A DNA stretch of 64,000 nucleotides from JANOYY01 sp043720395 (GCA_043720395.1 JAYSSR010000009.1:79443-143442); one strand, 5' to 3'. Shown: positions 8,682-17,571, counted from the stretch's first letter. Translations and numbers: made by a program. The notes: generated by a model not told the origin, from the sequence alone.

Positions 8682-10184
8682 TTACCGGAGGTTAGGGCCG
8701 CTATGCGCGAGTTCGAATATTTCACGAAACGCCGCCTCGATGCATTCGCGTAAGCGGGCTGGATCGTCGATCGCACCGATATCGAGATGCAGCCCGATGT
8801 CGAGCGAGTTCACCATCGACAGGGCTGTCGCGTTGAATGCAGTACCTGCGACCGGTCCCAGCGTGACGTTGCGCTCAAGAAGGGCACCCGCGATGTAGGC
8901 GGGCACCGGTGTGCCGCGCATGTTGCTGGTGGCAAAGTCGACCGCCGCTGCTTGGCGGCGTGCGAACCCGGTCACCGTTGACGTCGGTAACAGTTTCGCC
9001 AGCGCAGCGACCTTCGCGATAAGTCCGCCCCCGGTGCCGACCGACGAGCGACCCGACGTCATCAGCGCGCGTACAGTTCCAAATCGCTGCGCCACCGACG
9101 TTCCGACAATGGCCGCCGTTGTGATCGCCGGGGTGAACGAGTTGCCGCCAATCGCGTCGTCCGTTCTCGTACTGACGACGAACGAGAAGTTCAGATGATC
9201 GACCGGCGCACCACGTTCTCCGTGAAATGCGACGATACCGTTCATCACCCCCGTCACGAACACGTCGTTCACCGTGCCGCCGAGGGTTTTTGCTGCAGAC
9301 TTCAGTGCGTCGAGCGGGAGGGAGATGGACTCCGCACCTCGGCGGCGCGAGCGATGCACCCACAGCGACGATCCGGCCGGTGTCGGCGGCGACAACACGT
9401 CGCGGAGTTGCGTTGCCGTCGACTTCGCCTGGCTCCCGAGGTCTGTGACGCGAGCCGGATCGGAGCCAAGAAGCATTGCTTCGGAGGCGACTCGGCGCAT
9501 CAACTCAATCGGTCCTCGAAGCGCAGACCCGAGGTGAGCGGCAGCTGCGCCGACACCCGATGGAAGAGGTCCGCCGCCGGAGGCAGCGTCGGGTTGATCG
9601 TCGGCGTTGGTGTGTCGGGCCTGATGTTCAGCTACAGCGTCCGCAACAATCCGTTCGAGATCAACCGGTGCCGGAGCCGGAGCGTCACGGTCCAACTGCG
9701 TGAACAATTCGGTCAGTCGGATCGCCGCCTTGCCATCCATGAGTGTGTGATGCAGCTTCCAAAACAGTGCACCGCGGCCGCCCGCGAGTCCCTCAAGTAG
9801 CACGAACTGCCAAAGTGGACGGGTGCGGTCGTACGGGTCCTCAAGCAAACGGGTGGCCAGACCAAGCACTTCACGATCTGTCGCGGGCGACGGAAGGGCG
9901 ATGCGTCGCACGTGCCAGTCCAGGTCGAACTCCTCGTCCGGCACCCACTCCGGGTTCGCGACCCGTCCCACCGGCGAGACCACGCGCTCGAAGAGGCGCG
10001 GGATCTTCGCAACCGCCGAAGCGATGCACGCGCGGAAGAAGACCGGATCGGCCGGACGGTCGAGAAACACAACGACACCGCCGCTCGGATTCAGCCACGG
10101 GTCCTTCTCGACCTGCCACATGAGCGCTTCAGCGTCGGACATCTTCGACTCAAATCGAAGACGACGATCTTTTCGGTCAGCCAC
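8682..10184 (-). CDS. Wax ester synthase / diacylglycerol acyltransferase family protein (WS/DGAT)
   Basis: A 500-residue O-acyltransferase. The catalytic HHxxxDG motif is present as HHTLMDG near residue 145, and the second conserved block NDVFVTGVMNG lies near residue 300. Family members transfer acyl groups from acyl-CoA to fatty alcohols or diacylglycerol, making wax esters or triacylglycerol storage lipid, and are typically membrane-associated without transmembrane helices. It is the first gene of the three-gene minus-strand operon with the thiolase-like and DUF35 proteins. It diverges from the HAD-PlsC gene across an intergenic inverted-repeat element at 10193-10305, so lipid assembly genes face each other. 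The length fits the family. Confidence 0.87.
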   Translation of the reverse strand: MADRKDRRLRFESKMSDAEALMWQVEKDPWLNPSGGVVVFLDRPADPVFFRACIASAVAKIPRLFERVVSPVGRVANPEWVPDEEFDLDWHVRRIALPSPATDREVLGLATRLLEDPYDRTRPLWQFVLLEGLAGGRGALFWKLHHTLMDGKAAIRLTELFTQLDRDAPAPAPVDLERIVADAVAEHQARHTNADDQPDAASGGGPLPSGVGAAAAHLGSALRGPIELMRRVASEAMLLGSDPARVTDLGSQAKSTATQLRDVLSPPTPAGSSLWVHRSRRRGAESISLPLDALKSAAKTLGGTVNDVFVTGVMNGIVAFHGERGAPVDHLNFSFVVSTRTDDAIGGNSFTPAITTAAIVGTSVAQRFGTVRALMTSGRSSVGTGGGLIAKVAALAKLLPTSTVTGFARRQAAAVDFATSNMRGTPVPAYIAGALLERNVTLGPVAGTAFNATALSMVNSLDIGLHLDIGAIDDPARLRECIEAAFREIFELAHSGPNLR

Positions 10185-10192
10185 AGAGGCAA

Positions 10193-10305
10193 ACTAGTGC
10201 ACGCAAGCGGAAGTTCCGTGGCTGTCGCCGTTTTCGTTTCGCCTGGTCAAGGTCACTTTCCGGGTCGATGGGGCAGCTACGGAACTTCCGCGACGCACTA
10301 CTAGT
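10193..10305. repeat. Inverted-repeat element containing two copies of the GCGGAAGTTCC motif
   Basis: The two 32-bp ends (10193-10224 and 10274-10305) both begin ACTAGT reading inward. They share an identical 13-bp core GCGGAAGTTCCGT plus GCTG, about 23 of 32 positions in all, in opposite orientation, separated by ~50 bp. A third copy of the core lies downstream of clpB (about 31496-31514). The element fills most of the space between the divergent WS/DGAT and HAD-PlsC genes, so it may include promoter or operator sequence, or be a small non-autonomous mobile repeat. There is no open frame inside. Confidence 0.65.
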
Positions 10306-10333
10306 ACCGCAACTACCGCCGAAGGGATGCCTC

Positions 10334-11848
10334 ATGGCAGCGAAGAAGGCAGCAACACCGGCGAAAGCCGCGTCGAAGAAACCGAAGGCTGCGGCGAAGG
10401 CTGCGGTTGCGCGCCCCGTGACCCCGAAACGACCTTCCGCACTTGCGGTGTTCGACCTCGACCGCACCCTGCTCGCTGGAGGATCGGGCCCGGTGATCCA
10501 GCGTCATCTTCGCGAGCAGGGCCTCGGACCGGGCCGTGACATTCCCGGTGCCGATCTGATCTTCCAGCTGTTCCACATCATTGGTGAGACACGTCCGAGC
10601 ATGGCACTCGCTCGTCTTGCCGTGAGGGCGTCCAAGGGTTGGAACGTCGAACGGGCCGCACTGGCGGCCGAGCTGGCGGCCGACGAACTGCTGACGATGG
10701 TCCAGCCGTTCGCCCATGACCTGATCGCCCAGCACCGGGCCGCGGGTGCCCACCTCGTGATCGCCTCGACGACGCCCGACCATTTCGTGCGTCCGCTTGC
10801 CAAGCGTCTCGGGTTCGATGACGTGGTGGCGACCCGTTGGGGAACAAGCAACGGCGAGTACGACGGCACCTATGACGGACCGTTCCTCTGGGGTCGGGCC
10901 AAACGCGACGCCGTGGTTCGCCTTGCCAAGGACCTCGGTGCGTCACTTTCGAAGAGTTCGGCCTATTCAGATAGCTATTTCGACGCTCCGCTGCTGAAGG
11001 CCGTCGGACATCCCGTGGCGGTCAACCCCGATCCCCGTCTCAACGTGTTGGCGGTACTGCAGCGTTGGCCGATTCGCCACCTCGATGTGCCGCCGGGTGT
11101 CGTCAAGCTTGGCGGTAGGGAGCTGCAGGAGCTCACTCGACCGTTCACCCGTCCCGAATTCCTTCCTAATGCACGATTCGAGTTCTCCGGTGTTGAAAAC
11201 ATTCCCCGCGCAGGCGGCGCGATCGTCTGCGCGAACCACCGGAGCTACTTCGACTCGGTGGCGATCAGCTTGCTCATCGCTCGCGCTGGCCGCAACGCCC
11301 GGTTCCTCGGCAAGAAGGAAGTATTCGACGCACCGGTTATCGGACGACTTGCCGCGGCGATCGGCGGCATCCGTGTGGACCGCGGAACGGGTTCCGACGA
11401 GCCGCTCGGACACGCTGCGGCCGCTTTGCGGGCCGGCGAGATCGTCGGGATCATGCCGGAGGGCACCATTCCACGGGGTCCAGCGTTCTTCGAGCCGGAA
11501 CTGAAGGGTCGCTGGGGTGCCGCCCGCCTGGCGCAGATGTCGGGTGTACCCGTCGTGCCCGTCGGCCTCTGGGGCACAGAAAAGGTGTGGCCCCGTTCGT
11601 CGCGAATGCCGAACTTCGACGTCACGAATCCGCCGACCATCACCATTTGTGTCGGAGAGCCGATCTACCTGGAAGGTGTCGATCTCGATGTCGACACCCG
11701 CCGTATCATGACCGCGATCAGCGCTCTGCTCCCCGATGAGGCCCGGGTGCGTCACGTCCCGACCGACGACGAACTCCGGCTGACCTACCCGCCGGGCTAC
11801 AAAGGCAACCCGACAACGGAAACCAGCCGCCGACCCGGCACCGATTGA
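10334..11848 (+). CDS. HAD-IB hydrolase / 1-acylglycerol-3-phosphate acyltransferase fusion (PlsC-like)
   Basis: A 505-residue bifunctional protein. The ATG at 10334 is preferred because GAAGGGA lies just upstream; a longer frame from 10268 would run through the repeat element. The N-terminal ~30 residues are almost only Lys, Ala and Pro, like a histone H1-type tail. A HAD phosphatase domain follows with motif I FDLDRTLL and the late YSDSYFDAP/ VNPD motifs (SerB-like branch). The C-terminal half is a PlsC acyltransferase with NHRSYFD (HX4D) and the PEGTIPRG block. Similar fusions occur in mycobacteria and relatives. By family knowledge the PlsC half acylates lysophosphatidate; the HAD half may dephosphorylate the product or intermediate. 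It diverges from the WS/DGAT operon, consistent with a shared role in glycerolipid synthesis. Confidence 0.87.
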   Translation: MAAKKAATPAKAASKKPKAAAKAAVARPVTPKRPSALAVFDLDRTLLAGGSGPVIQRHLREQGLGPGRDIPGADLIFQLFHIIGETRPSMALARLAVRASKGWNVERAALAAELAADELLTMVQPFAHDLIAQHRAAGAHLVIASTTPDHFVRPLAKRLGFDDVVATRWGTSNGEYDGTYDGPFLWGRAKRDAVVRLAKDLGASLSKSSAYSDSYFDAPLLKAVGHPVAVNPDPRLNVLAVLQRWPIRHLDVPPGVVKLGGRELQELTRPFTRPEFLPNARFEFSGVENIPRAGGAIVCANHRSYFDSVAISLLIARAGRNARFLGKKEVFDAPVIGRLAAAIGGIRVDRGTGSDEPLGHAAAALRAGEIVGIMPEGTIPRGPAFFEPELKGRWGAARLAQMSGVPVVPVGLWGTEKVWPRSSRMPNFDVTNPPTITICVGEPIYLEGVDLDVDTRRIMTAISALLPDEARVRHVPTDDELRLTYPPGYKGNPTTETSRRPGTD

Positions 11849-11859
11849 CTTTTCGCGTT

Positions 11860-13515
11860 TCAGGAACTTCGAAACGGCACGACCTCGTACCTTCTTCCGA
11901 CGACGCCGACGAGCACCTCCGTGTCCTTGAGCCCCCGAAGGACCGCCAGGAGCGCTGGGGCGTCGATCGTCGACTGTTGTCCGACGGTTTCAGGTTTGGC
12001 AACCGTCCGACGCCAAACGTGCACCGCAACCCCCAGCTCGGAAGTGATCGACCGAACCAACGCATCGACAGAGTCGTCGGCGTTCGCCATCACGACCACT
12101 CGGAGCAACCTCGACGCCACGGGGGCACTCGTGTCGCTGTTCGAACTGCCCGCTGCCCGATCTTCGCGGAACACGAGCCAGTGGTAGCCAGCGACGGCGC
12201 AGGTCGTGAGAACCAGAGACAGGCCCACCCGTTGGTCGTAAAGCGTCGCCTTGCCGAACCTGCGTGCGCCAACATCTTCGAAGACCCGATTGAGAACAAC
12301 CAGGAGGCTTACCAGGGCAACAAGTGCAGCGTTTCCGAAGAGCGTCACGAGATAGAGCCGCCGAGGTGCTGAACCGATCTCGTCGACCCGCGCAGACGCA
12401 CTATCAACGCTGTTGCGAGCTTGACCTTGCGCCTTGCGCCAGTGCCACCCCCAGAGCGGCGCGGCAACCAGCAACAACGTCACTGCAAGCACCAGCGAAC
12501 TTGCAACATCGGAGGAACTGACGATTGAGCGACGGCGCGTTACCGCCGCCAGGGCCGCAACGAATACAAGGGTGATCCCAACCGCACTTGCCACAAGACC
12601 AACGACGCACGAAAGGTACGTGTACACACGATCGACGTCATTGCGTGAACCCGTTTCAGGGTCGCTTCGAACCTGGAGAAGGGACCGGTGATACGTCCAC
12701 ACCACTACTCCCGCAGCGACCGTCGCCGTAGCCCCGGGGAGCGACGCGAAATGCCTTGATGCCAAGTCTTCGGTCGGACGACCGATGAACCACTCAAGAA
12801 CGCTGTGCACGACGACAGCACCGCCGCCGACCATCGCAACCGAGCTGGCGAACGTGCCGAGCAAAAGTACGTACGCGTACCAGTACCTTCCCCGATCGCC
12901 CCTCTCCGTGCCGCGCAGCCAGTACCACCACCACACGGCGATCCCGAGGGTCAGCGTGACGGACGGTCCAGCGATTTCATAGCTCGACTCGCGTACGAGA
13001 AGTTCCGCGAAGCGTGCGTCGTAGAGCTTCGTCAGGACGGCGTTCACCATGGTCCCGAAACCGACAGCAATCAGCGATAATCCGATAAAGGAGCCGAAGA
13101 CGACGTGGGGTTCTGACGCGTCGGGAGGATGATCGCCATCGCGGAGCAATCGCCAGTGGACGGCCCACACGGCAAGTGAAGCCATCGCAACGCCCAGCCA
13201 CTCCGGATGCATCTCCGATCTGTCAAGCAGCGAGGTGACGACGTCAATGAACGATCCGACGAAGAAGCTCAACGCCACCGAGGGAACGATCGTTGTATAT
13301 CGACGCCAACCGCCGCTCGACCGCTCAGCCGGGTCGTCGGCCAGGCAGCGCTTCGTCCACATCGCCAACACGATCAAGGCGGGTAGGCCGACGACGAGAA
13401 ACGACAGCGAACGAGCGACCGTCGGGCTGCTTGACTTCGAGGATTCCACGGCCGCCGGAATTGAAAAGCCCACCAGATGACTCTTCGTGAATCTGCACGA
13501 CAATGGACGTTTCAT
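11860..13515 (-). CDS. Multi-pass membrane protein with DUF5671-like repeats
   Basis: A large hydrophobic protein (up to 551 residues) made of repeated units of about 95-110 residues, each with two to three transmembrane helices and recurring patterns such as WWYWLRGTERGDRGR, WTYHRSLLQ, WGWHWRKAQ and YHWLVFREDRA. These resemble DUF5671 repeats of actinobacterial membrane proteins, whose function is unknown. The C-terminal ~90 residues are soluble. The annotated 5' end overlaps the preceding gene by ~190 bp in another frame. The first convincing repeat begins near residue 35 and the start codon is uncertain; a frameshift joining the two frames is possible. It converges on the HAD-PlsC gene with only 11 bp between the stops. 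Confidence 0.7.
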   Translation of the reverse strand: MKRPLSCRFTKSHLVGFSIPAAVESSKSSSPTVARSLSFLVVGLPALIVLAMWTKRCLADDPAERSSGGWRRYTTIVPSVALSFFVGSFIDVVTSLLDRSEMHPEWLGVAMASLAVWAVHWRLLRDGDHPPDASEPHVVFGSFIGLSLIAVGFGTMVNAVLTKLYDARFAELLVRESSYEIAGPSVTLTLGIAVWWWYWLRGTERGDRGRYWYAYVLLLGTFASSVAMVGGGAVVVHSVLEWFIGRPTEDLASRHFASLPGATATVAAGVVVWTYHRSLLQVRSDPETGSRNDVDRVYTYLSCVVGLVASAVGITLVFVAALAAVTRRRSIVSSSDVASSLVLAVTLLLVAAPLWGWHWRKAQGQARNSVDSASARVDEIGSAPRRLYLVTLFGNAALVALVSLLVVLNRVFEDVGARRFGKATLYDQRVGLSLVLTTCAVAGYHWLVFREDRAAGSSNSDTSAPVASRLLRVVVMANADDSVDALVRSITSELGVAVHVWRRTVAKPETVGQQSTIDAPALLAVLRGLKDTEVLVGVVGRRYEVVPFRSS

Positions 13516-13831
13516 TCACGCTCGTGTCTCGGCGCGGCCGGATGATCGACGCCGAGGCGATCTTCGGGGAGTGGAAGAATCGATCGGGAGCGAAGCTGGC
13601 CTCGCATCGTCGCCGAAGATCCGGAGTGAACATTGCAACCGCGTCGGAGCGCCGGTCGTCCACGATTGCCGTCACATACGCTTGGACGACAGCCTCAGGT
13701 GTCCCCGATGCGTAGGTCGTCGGTTTCTGCCGACGATCAACGAGCACGGCGGTCAGGACAAGCGTGAGCAGAAACACTGCGACGACGAGCAGCATCCGTA
13801 TGCTTGGCTCAGGATTTGGCTGCCCGATCAC
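13325..13831 (-). CDS. Small membrane-anchored protein of unknown function, 3' end doubtful
   Basis: A 168-residue frame with one N-terminal transmembrane helix (residues ~12-32, LLVVAVFLLTLVLTAVLV), then a soluble domain (GTPEAVVQAYVTAIVDDRRSD) resembling the NTF2/DUF4878-like domains of anchored proteins. The last ~60 residues overlap the start of the DUF5671-like gene in a different frame and become Arg-rich and unlike a folded domain. The natural protein may therefore end earlier, or an indel may have altered the frame. It lies downstream of the methyltransferase gene on the same strand. Function not recognised. Confidence 0.55.
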   Translation of the reverse strand: MIGQPNPEPSIRMLLVVAVFLLTLVLTAVLVDRRQKPTTYASGTPEAVVQAYVTAIVDDRRSDAVAMFTPDLRRRCEASFAPDRFFHSPKIASASIIRPRRDTSVNETSIVVQIHEESSGGLFNSGGRGILEVKQPDGRSFAVVSRRRPTRLDRVGDVDEALPGRRPG

Positions 13832-13940
13832 CGGTAGCGGCCCTCGGGGGCCGACTCATCACAGAACGGCGGCGAACAAAGCGCTGGAACGATTGCCGAC
13901 ACGCAACGACGGAACGCTGTTGGCTGCTTGCGGCGGTCCA

Positions 13941-15299
13941 TCAGAGGTGCTGCGAGATTCGGTGAAGTTCTGCGAGGGCTTCTTCGCGTTGGTCCACGTC
14001 GATGATGACCACGTCACCATTCGGAAGTGCCCGCAGGACACCTGCCGCCTGCGAACCCTTTCTCGGCGGCGAGACCGTCAAGACGAGCACGCGCTCGTGG
14101 CCGGCAACCCGCAAAGCATGCACCCGTCCAACGAGCGCCCAGGCCGCCTCGACCCTGTTGATCCCGGTCGGGACCACGGTGCGGCCGCCGACAACAAGAG
14201 CGACCCACTCTCGACCGAGCGAATCGCTGAGGGTGAAGTCCACGGCCACACGCCCGACGCGTGGATCGCGCCGGAGGATCGTGAATCCTGCCTCCACGAC
14301 CAACGCTTCAGCATCTGCGGCGGCAGAGGTAACCGGAACGGTCGGTACGGCAGACCCATCTGCGGCGACGCGGGTCCGAGCCAATTCCACGTACGTCGGA
14401 TCGAGGTCGTACCCAACGAAACGTCGACCTGCACGCGAGGCAGCGATCATCGTTGACCCCGAGCCCATGAACGGATCGAGAACGAGGTCATTTTGATAGG
14501 TGTACAAATGAATGAGTCGTTCGGGAAGTGCGACGGGAAAGGGTGCGGGATGGTTGACCCGCTTCGCGCTTTCGGGCGGAATTTCCCAGAGATCGAGCGT
14601 GGCCACCATGAAATCGTCGGCCGTCATCGTGTTCTCCGACGGGAGTCCGCGAGCGGCACGTTCCTTGGGCTTGATCGCCCGGTCGAATCGGCCCTTACTG
14701 GCCACCACGACACGTTCCGTGACGTCGCGCAAGGCGGGGTTCGCTGCACTTCGGTAGGAGCCCCAGGCACATGACCCGGTTGCGCCCGCTGCCTTGCGCC
14801 ACACGATCTCGCCGCGCAGAAGCAGACCGAGTCGCGAAAGCACTTCGACAACGTCAGAGGCAAGACTTCGGTAGGGCTTGCGACCCAGGTTTGCGACGTT
14901 GACAGCGATACGTCCGCCCGGCTCGAGAACGCGTCGACAGTCCGAGAACACGTCACCAAGAAGCTCAAGGTATTCGGCGTACGAACTCGGAATGCCCTCG
15001 CGTTCCATCTCCTGCTCGTATTGCTTGCCTGCGAAATACGGCGGTGACGTCACGACCAAAGCAACCTCGCCGTCGGCCAGCGATGACATCGAACGCGCGT
15101 CACCGCACACGAAAGGCTCAGTGATCTCGCGCGGTCGCTGCACGGTGGCGTCGTCGGAGAGCTCGGGTTTGGGGAATCGCTCGTAGAACGCCGTGGCGTC
15201 GTGACTTTCCCGACGCCCGGCACCGAAGTTCGACGTCGCCGTCGCCGCTCGTCGCCTCGTCGGGTTCGATTCGTCGGGGGACGTTGCCTCAGTGGCCAT
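13941..15299 (-). CDS. Site-specific DNA methyltransferase, beta-type (SPPY motif), with extra C-terminal domain
   Basis: A 452-residue DNA methyltransferase. Catalytic motif IV (TSPPYFAGKQYE, near residue 85) precedes the SAM-binding motif I (DPFMGSGSTMIAA, near residue 270), giving the beta-class order. TSPPY is most often found in N4-cytosine enzymes, although N6-adenine activity cannot be excluded. Residues ~320-452 form an additional domain with strand-rich sequence (RVAVDFTLSDSLGREWVAL then VVGG) recalling a PD-(D/E)xK core without its lysine. No restriction endonuclease gene is adjacent, so it is an orphan enzyme in this window and may serve a regulatory or self-marking role. The gene diverges from the pantothenate kinase gene with 63 bp between the starts. 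Confidence 0.85.
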   Translation of the reverse strand: MATEATSPDESNPTRRRAATATSNFGAGRRESHDATAFYERFPKPELSDDATVQRPREITEPFVCGDARSMSSLADGEVALVVTSPPYFAGKQYEQEMEREGIPSSYAEYLELLGDVFSDCRRVLEPGGRIAVNVANLGRKPYRSLASDVVEVLSRLGLLLRGEIVWRKAAGATGSCAWGSYRSAANPALRDVTERVVVASKGRFDRAIKPKERAARGLPSENTMTADDFMVATLDLWEIPPESAKRVNHPAPFPVALPERLIHLYTYQNDLVLDPFMGSGSTMIAASRAGRRFVGYDLDPTYVELARTRVAADGSAVPTVPVTSAAADAEALVVEAGFTILRRDPRVGRVAVDFTLSDSLGREWVALVVGGRTVVPTGINRVEAAWALVGRVHALRVAGHERVLVLTVSPPRKGSQAAGVLRALPNGDVVIIDVDQREEALAELHRISQHL

Positions 15300-15362
15300 G
15301 AACTCGGGAGTCTACGGACCCGCTGGGCACCCCGAGCCCAGTGGCAGTACGGTTCCCGACCG

Positions 15363-16085
15363 ATGAGTCCGTCCGATCCTGGTGCACTGGCGGACCTTCT
15401 GTCCTCCGGGACTCGACGTGGGAAGCGTCGTCTTGTCGCCCTCGCGGGTTCCGTTGGCGTGGGGAAGTCGACGCTCGCCGCCGACCTTCAACGGTTGCAC
15501 GCCAAGGGGGGCACCACCTGCACGGTCATCGGTACCGATGCGTTTCTCCTGCCGAACTCGACGCTGCAGGTGCGCGGTCTTCTCTTGCGGAAGGGATACC
15601 CCGAGTCCTACGACGACGAGGCCATCGACCAGTTCTTCACCGACGTGCACGCCGGGGCCGACACCGTTGAGACCGCCAGATACAGCCACCGAACGTTCGA
15701 TCTCGATGGGACGCAGCAGCACGAACTCGGCGACGTCGTCATTGTCGAGGGTGTCAACGCGCTCCAGCCGACGATTCGCGCCAACGTCGACATTGGCCTC
15801 TACCTCGACGCTCCGGAGCCTTTTGTACGTGCCTGGTTCGTCACTCGAATGATGGACTTCATCGATCAGGCGGAACACGATCCGTCGAGCTTCTACGCGC
15901 AATTCTTGAACTTCGACGCCGCCGGTCGGTCGGCATTCGCCACACGGGTTTGGGAGGAGATCAACCTCCCCAATCTGTTGACGCATATCGAACCGACCCG
16001 AGCGGAGGCCGACTGGGTGGTGTTGGCCGGGCAGGACCATCGAATCGTGTCAATCACCGGGCAAGTCAGGCGAGGAAGGCCGTGA
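15363..16085 (+). CDS. coaA: Type I pantothenate kinase-like P-loop kinase, N-terminally short
   Basis: A 240-residue kinase from the ATG at 15363. The P-loop reads GSVGVGKST, and later blocks match type I pantothenate kinase (bacterial CoaA): LRKGYPESYDDEA, SHRTFDL, VIVEGVNALQP and the C-terminal WEEINLPNLLTHIEPTRAEA. CoaA phosphorylates pantothenate, the first committed step of CoA synthesis in the cytoplasm. Typical type I enzymes are ~310 residues and carry ~80 residues before the P-loop; here only ~28 are present. A longer upstream reading exists but is not CoaA-like. It could be a shortened CoaA or a related kinase with another small-molecule substrate. Its 3' end overlaps the convergent homospermidine synthase gene by 20 bp. 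Confidence 0.72.
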   Translation: MSPSDPGALADLLSSGTRRGKRRLVALAGSVGVGKSTLAADLQRLHAKGGTTCTVIGTDAFLLPNSTLQVRGLLLRKGYPESYDDEAIDQFFTDVHAGADTVETARYSHRTFDLDGTQQHELGDVVIVEGVNALQPTIRANVDIGLYLDAPEPFVRAWFVTRMMDFIDQAEHDPSSFYAQFLNFDAAGRSAFATRVWEEINLPNLLTHIEPTRAEADWVVLAGQDHRIVSITGQVRRGRP

Positions 16086-17547
16086 ATTGCCACTCCTCGT
16101 CAGCGTCGTCGGCGCGTAGTGTCGGCGCGTTGTAGCGAGCGAACAACGCGGACTCGTTGCGATTGTCCAACGGCGACCAGTCGACCGGCTCGGAGTAGTA
16201 CGTGCCGAGATATGGCCGCGCCAGTTCCAACACGCGCTCGTGATCAAGCGCGTCGGGCAGGACGACGCCGCGGTCGGGGTTCTCGATCATCCACACGATG
16301 GCCGACATCACCGAAGCCGCCACCTGGACGGTGGTTGCGCTCTGCCCGGGTACGAGCGTGCGCGCCTCGTCGATCGTGAGGACCGAGCCGGTCCACCAGC
16401 TGCGGTACGCGTGCCCCATCACCAGAACACCCATCGCGTCGGCACCGCCGGGGAGGATCTCGTCGTTGAGAATGCGCTGACGCTGCGGCATGACCAGATG
16501 GTTCATACGCAGCTCATGCAGCGATGCGAGCGCAACGTCGCTCGGGCAGTACGCGTAATGCACCGTGGGGCGGTACACGGCCCGGTCGCCGTCGAGCACG
16601 GTGAGGTGCTCAGGAATCGAGAACGCCTCGCCGTGCCGGATCACCATGCCGTGGATCTCGCCCAGTGGCGTCCATGACCGAACCCAGGTGTCCATACCCA
16701 TCGTGGCGAGCGCGAGCTGATGGCTCGGTCCGAACTGATGGACAAACGCGCCAGGCGGCATCCGAAGCTCATGCGTGCCCCAGCCAAGCTCGGCCGGCGC
16801 GACACCCTCCTCGTAGAGCCCTTCGACACTCCATGTATTACAGAACTCGCCGAGCTGTTTTGGCTTGTCGGTGATCTGCGTGTCGCGTTCCGCGACGTGA
16901 ATCACCTTGACGCCGAGCTCGCGAGCAAGGTGGTTGTAGGCGCGTGAGGCAAGTGCGTCCTCGACGAGTTCACGCGTTTCACCGGCAAGCTTGTGCTCGG
17001 CGATTGCTCGACGCCCGATCGAGGTCAGTGCATCCTTCACGAGGTGCGACACGAGACCCGGGTTGGCACCGTGTTCCAAGATCGCCGTAGGTCCGGGACG
17101 GTCCCACGAGGCCATTCGACGCCGCAGCTCCATATGGCGCACGTACAAGCTCCGGTCGCGGGGATCCTGTCTGGCGGCGTCGGCGTAGGGTTCCCAGATC
17201 TCGACACTGGTGTTGAGGTAACGGACACCTCGGTCATGGCACCACTGGACGATCTCGCCGCAGTCGATGTTCCAGGCAAGGTCCAGGAGGATGTCCTCCT
17301 CGCCCACGTGGGGGCTGAGTGTGTGATCGAGGCTCGTCTGCGCCACGCGTCCGTGTACGAACGTGACTCCTGCGTCGAGTTCACGCTGAATGCGGGCTCG
17401 ATTATCCGCGAAGTCCATGAGCGTGATCTGCGACGGTGCCGCCACATGGCGAAGCAGCAACGGCAGGGTGCACTGGGCCACCGAGCCACAGCCGAGAATG
17501 AGTATGCGGCCAGAAAATGGCACGCGCGACAACGGATCGAACTCCAC
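16066..17547 (-). CDS. Homospermidine synthase
   Basis: A 493-residue saccharopine-dehydrogenase-fold enzyme matching bacterial homospermidine synthases throughout: NAD-binding ILILGCGSVAQCTLPLLLRH near the N-terminus, YLNTSVEIWEPY, ILEHGANPGLVSHLVKDAL, and the C-terminal PTVHYAYCP and EWQFTAFLA regions. The enzyme condenses putrescine units (or spermidine and putrescine) into sym-homospermidine using NAD transiently. The GTG start at 17547 is chosen because AAGGAGG lies seven bases upstream; a longer frame to 17616 passes through an operator-like palindrome. The gene is divergent from a TetR-family regulator and overlaps coaA tail to tail. Homospermidine suggests an unusual polyamine profile. 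Confidence 0.9.
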   Translation of the reverse strand: MEFDPLSRVPFSGRILILGCGSVAQCTLPLLLRHVAAPSQITLMDFADNRARIQRELDAGVTFVHGRVAQTSLDHTLSPHVGEEDILLDLAWNIDCGEIVQWCHDRGVRYLNTSVEIWEPYADAARQDPRDRSLYVRHMELRRRMASWDRPGPTAILEHGANPGLVSHLVKDALTSIGRRAIAEHKLAGETRELVEDALASRAYNHLARELGVKVIHVAERDTQITDKPKQLGEFCNTWSVEGLYEEGVAPAELGWGTHELRMPPGAFVHQFGPSHQLALATMGMDTWVRSWTPLGEIHGMVIRHGEAFSIPEHLTVLDGDRAVYRPTVHYAYCPSDVALASLHELRMNHLVMPQRQRILNDEILPGGADAMGVLVMGHAYRSWWTGSVLTIDEARTLVPGQSATTVQVAASVMSAIVWMIENPDRGVVLPDALDHERVLELARPYLGTYYSEPVDWSPLDNRNESALFARYNAPTLRADDADEEWQFTAFLA

Positions 17548-17571
17548 CGGGGAGCCTCCTTGACGTTCGAG

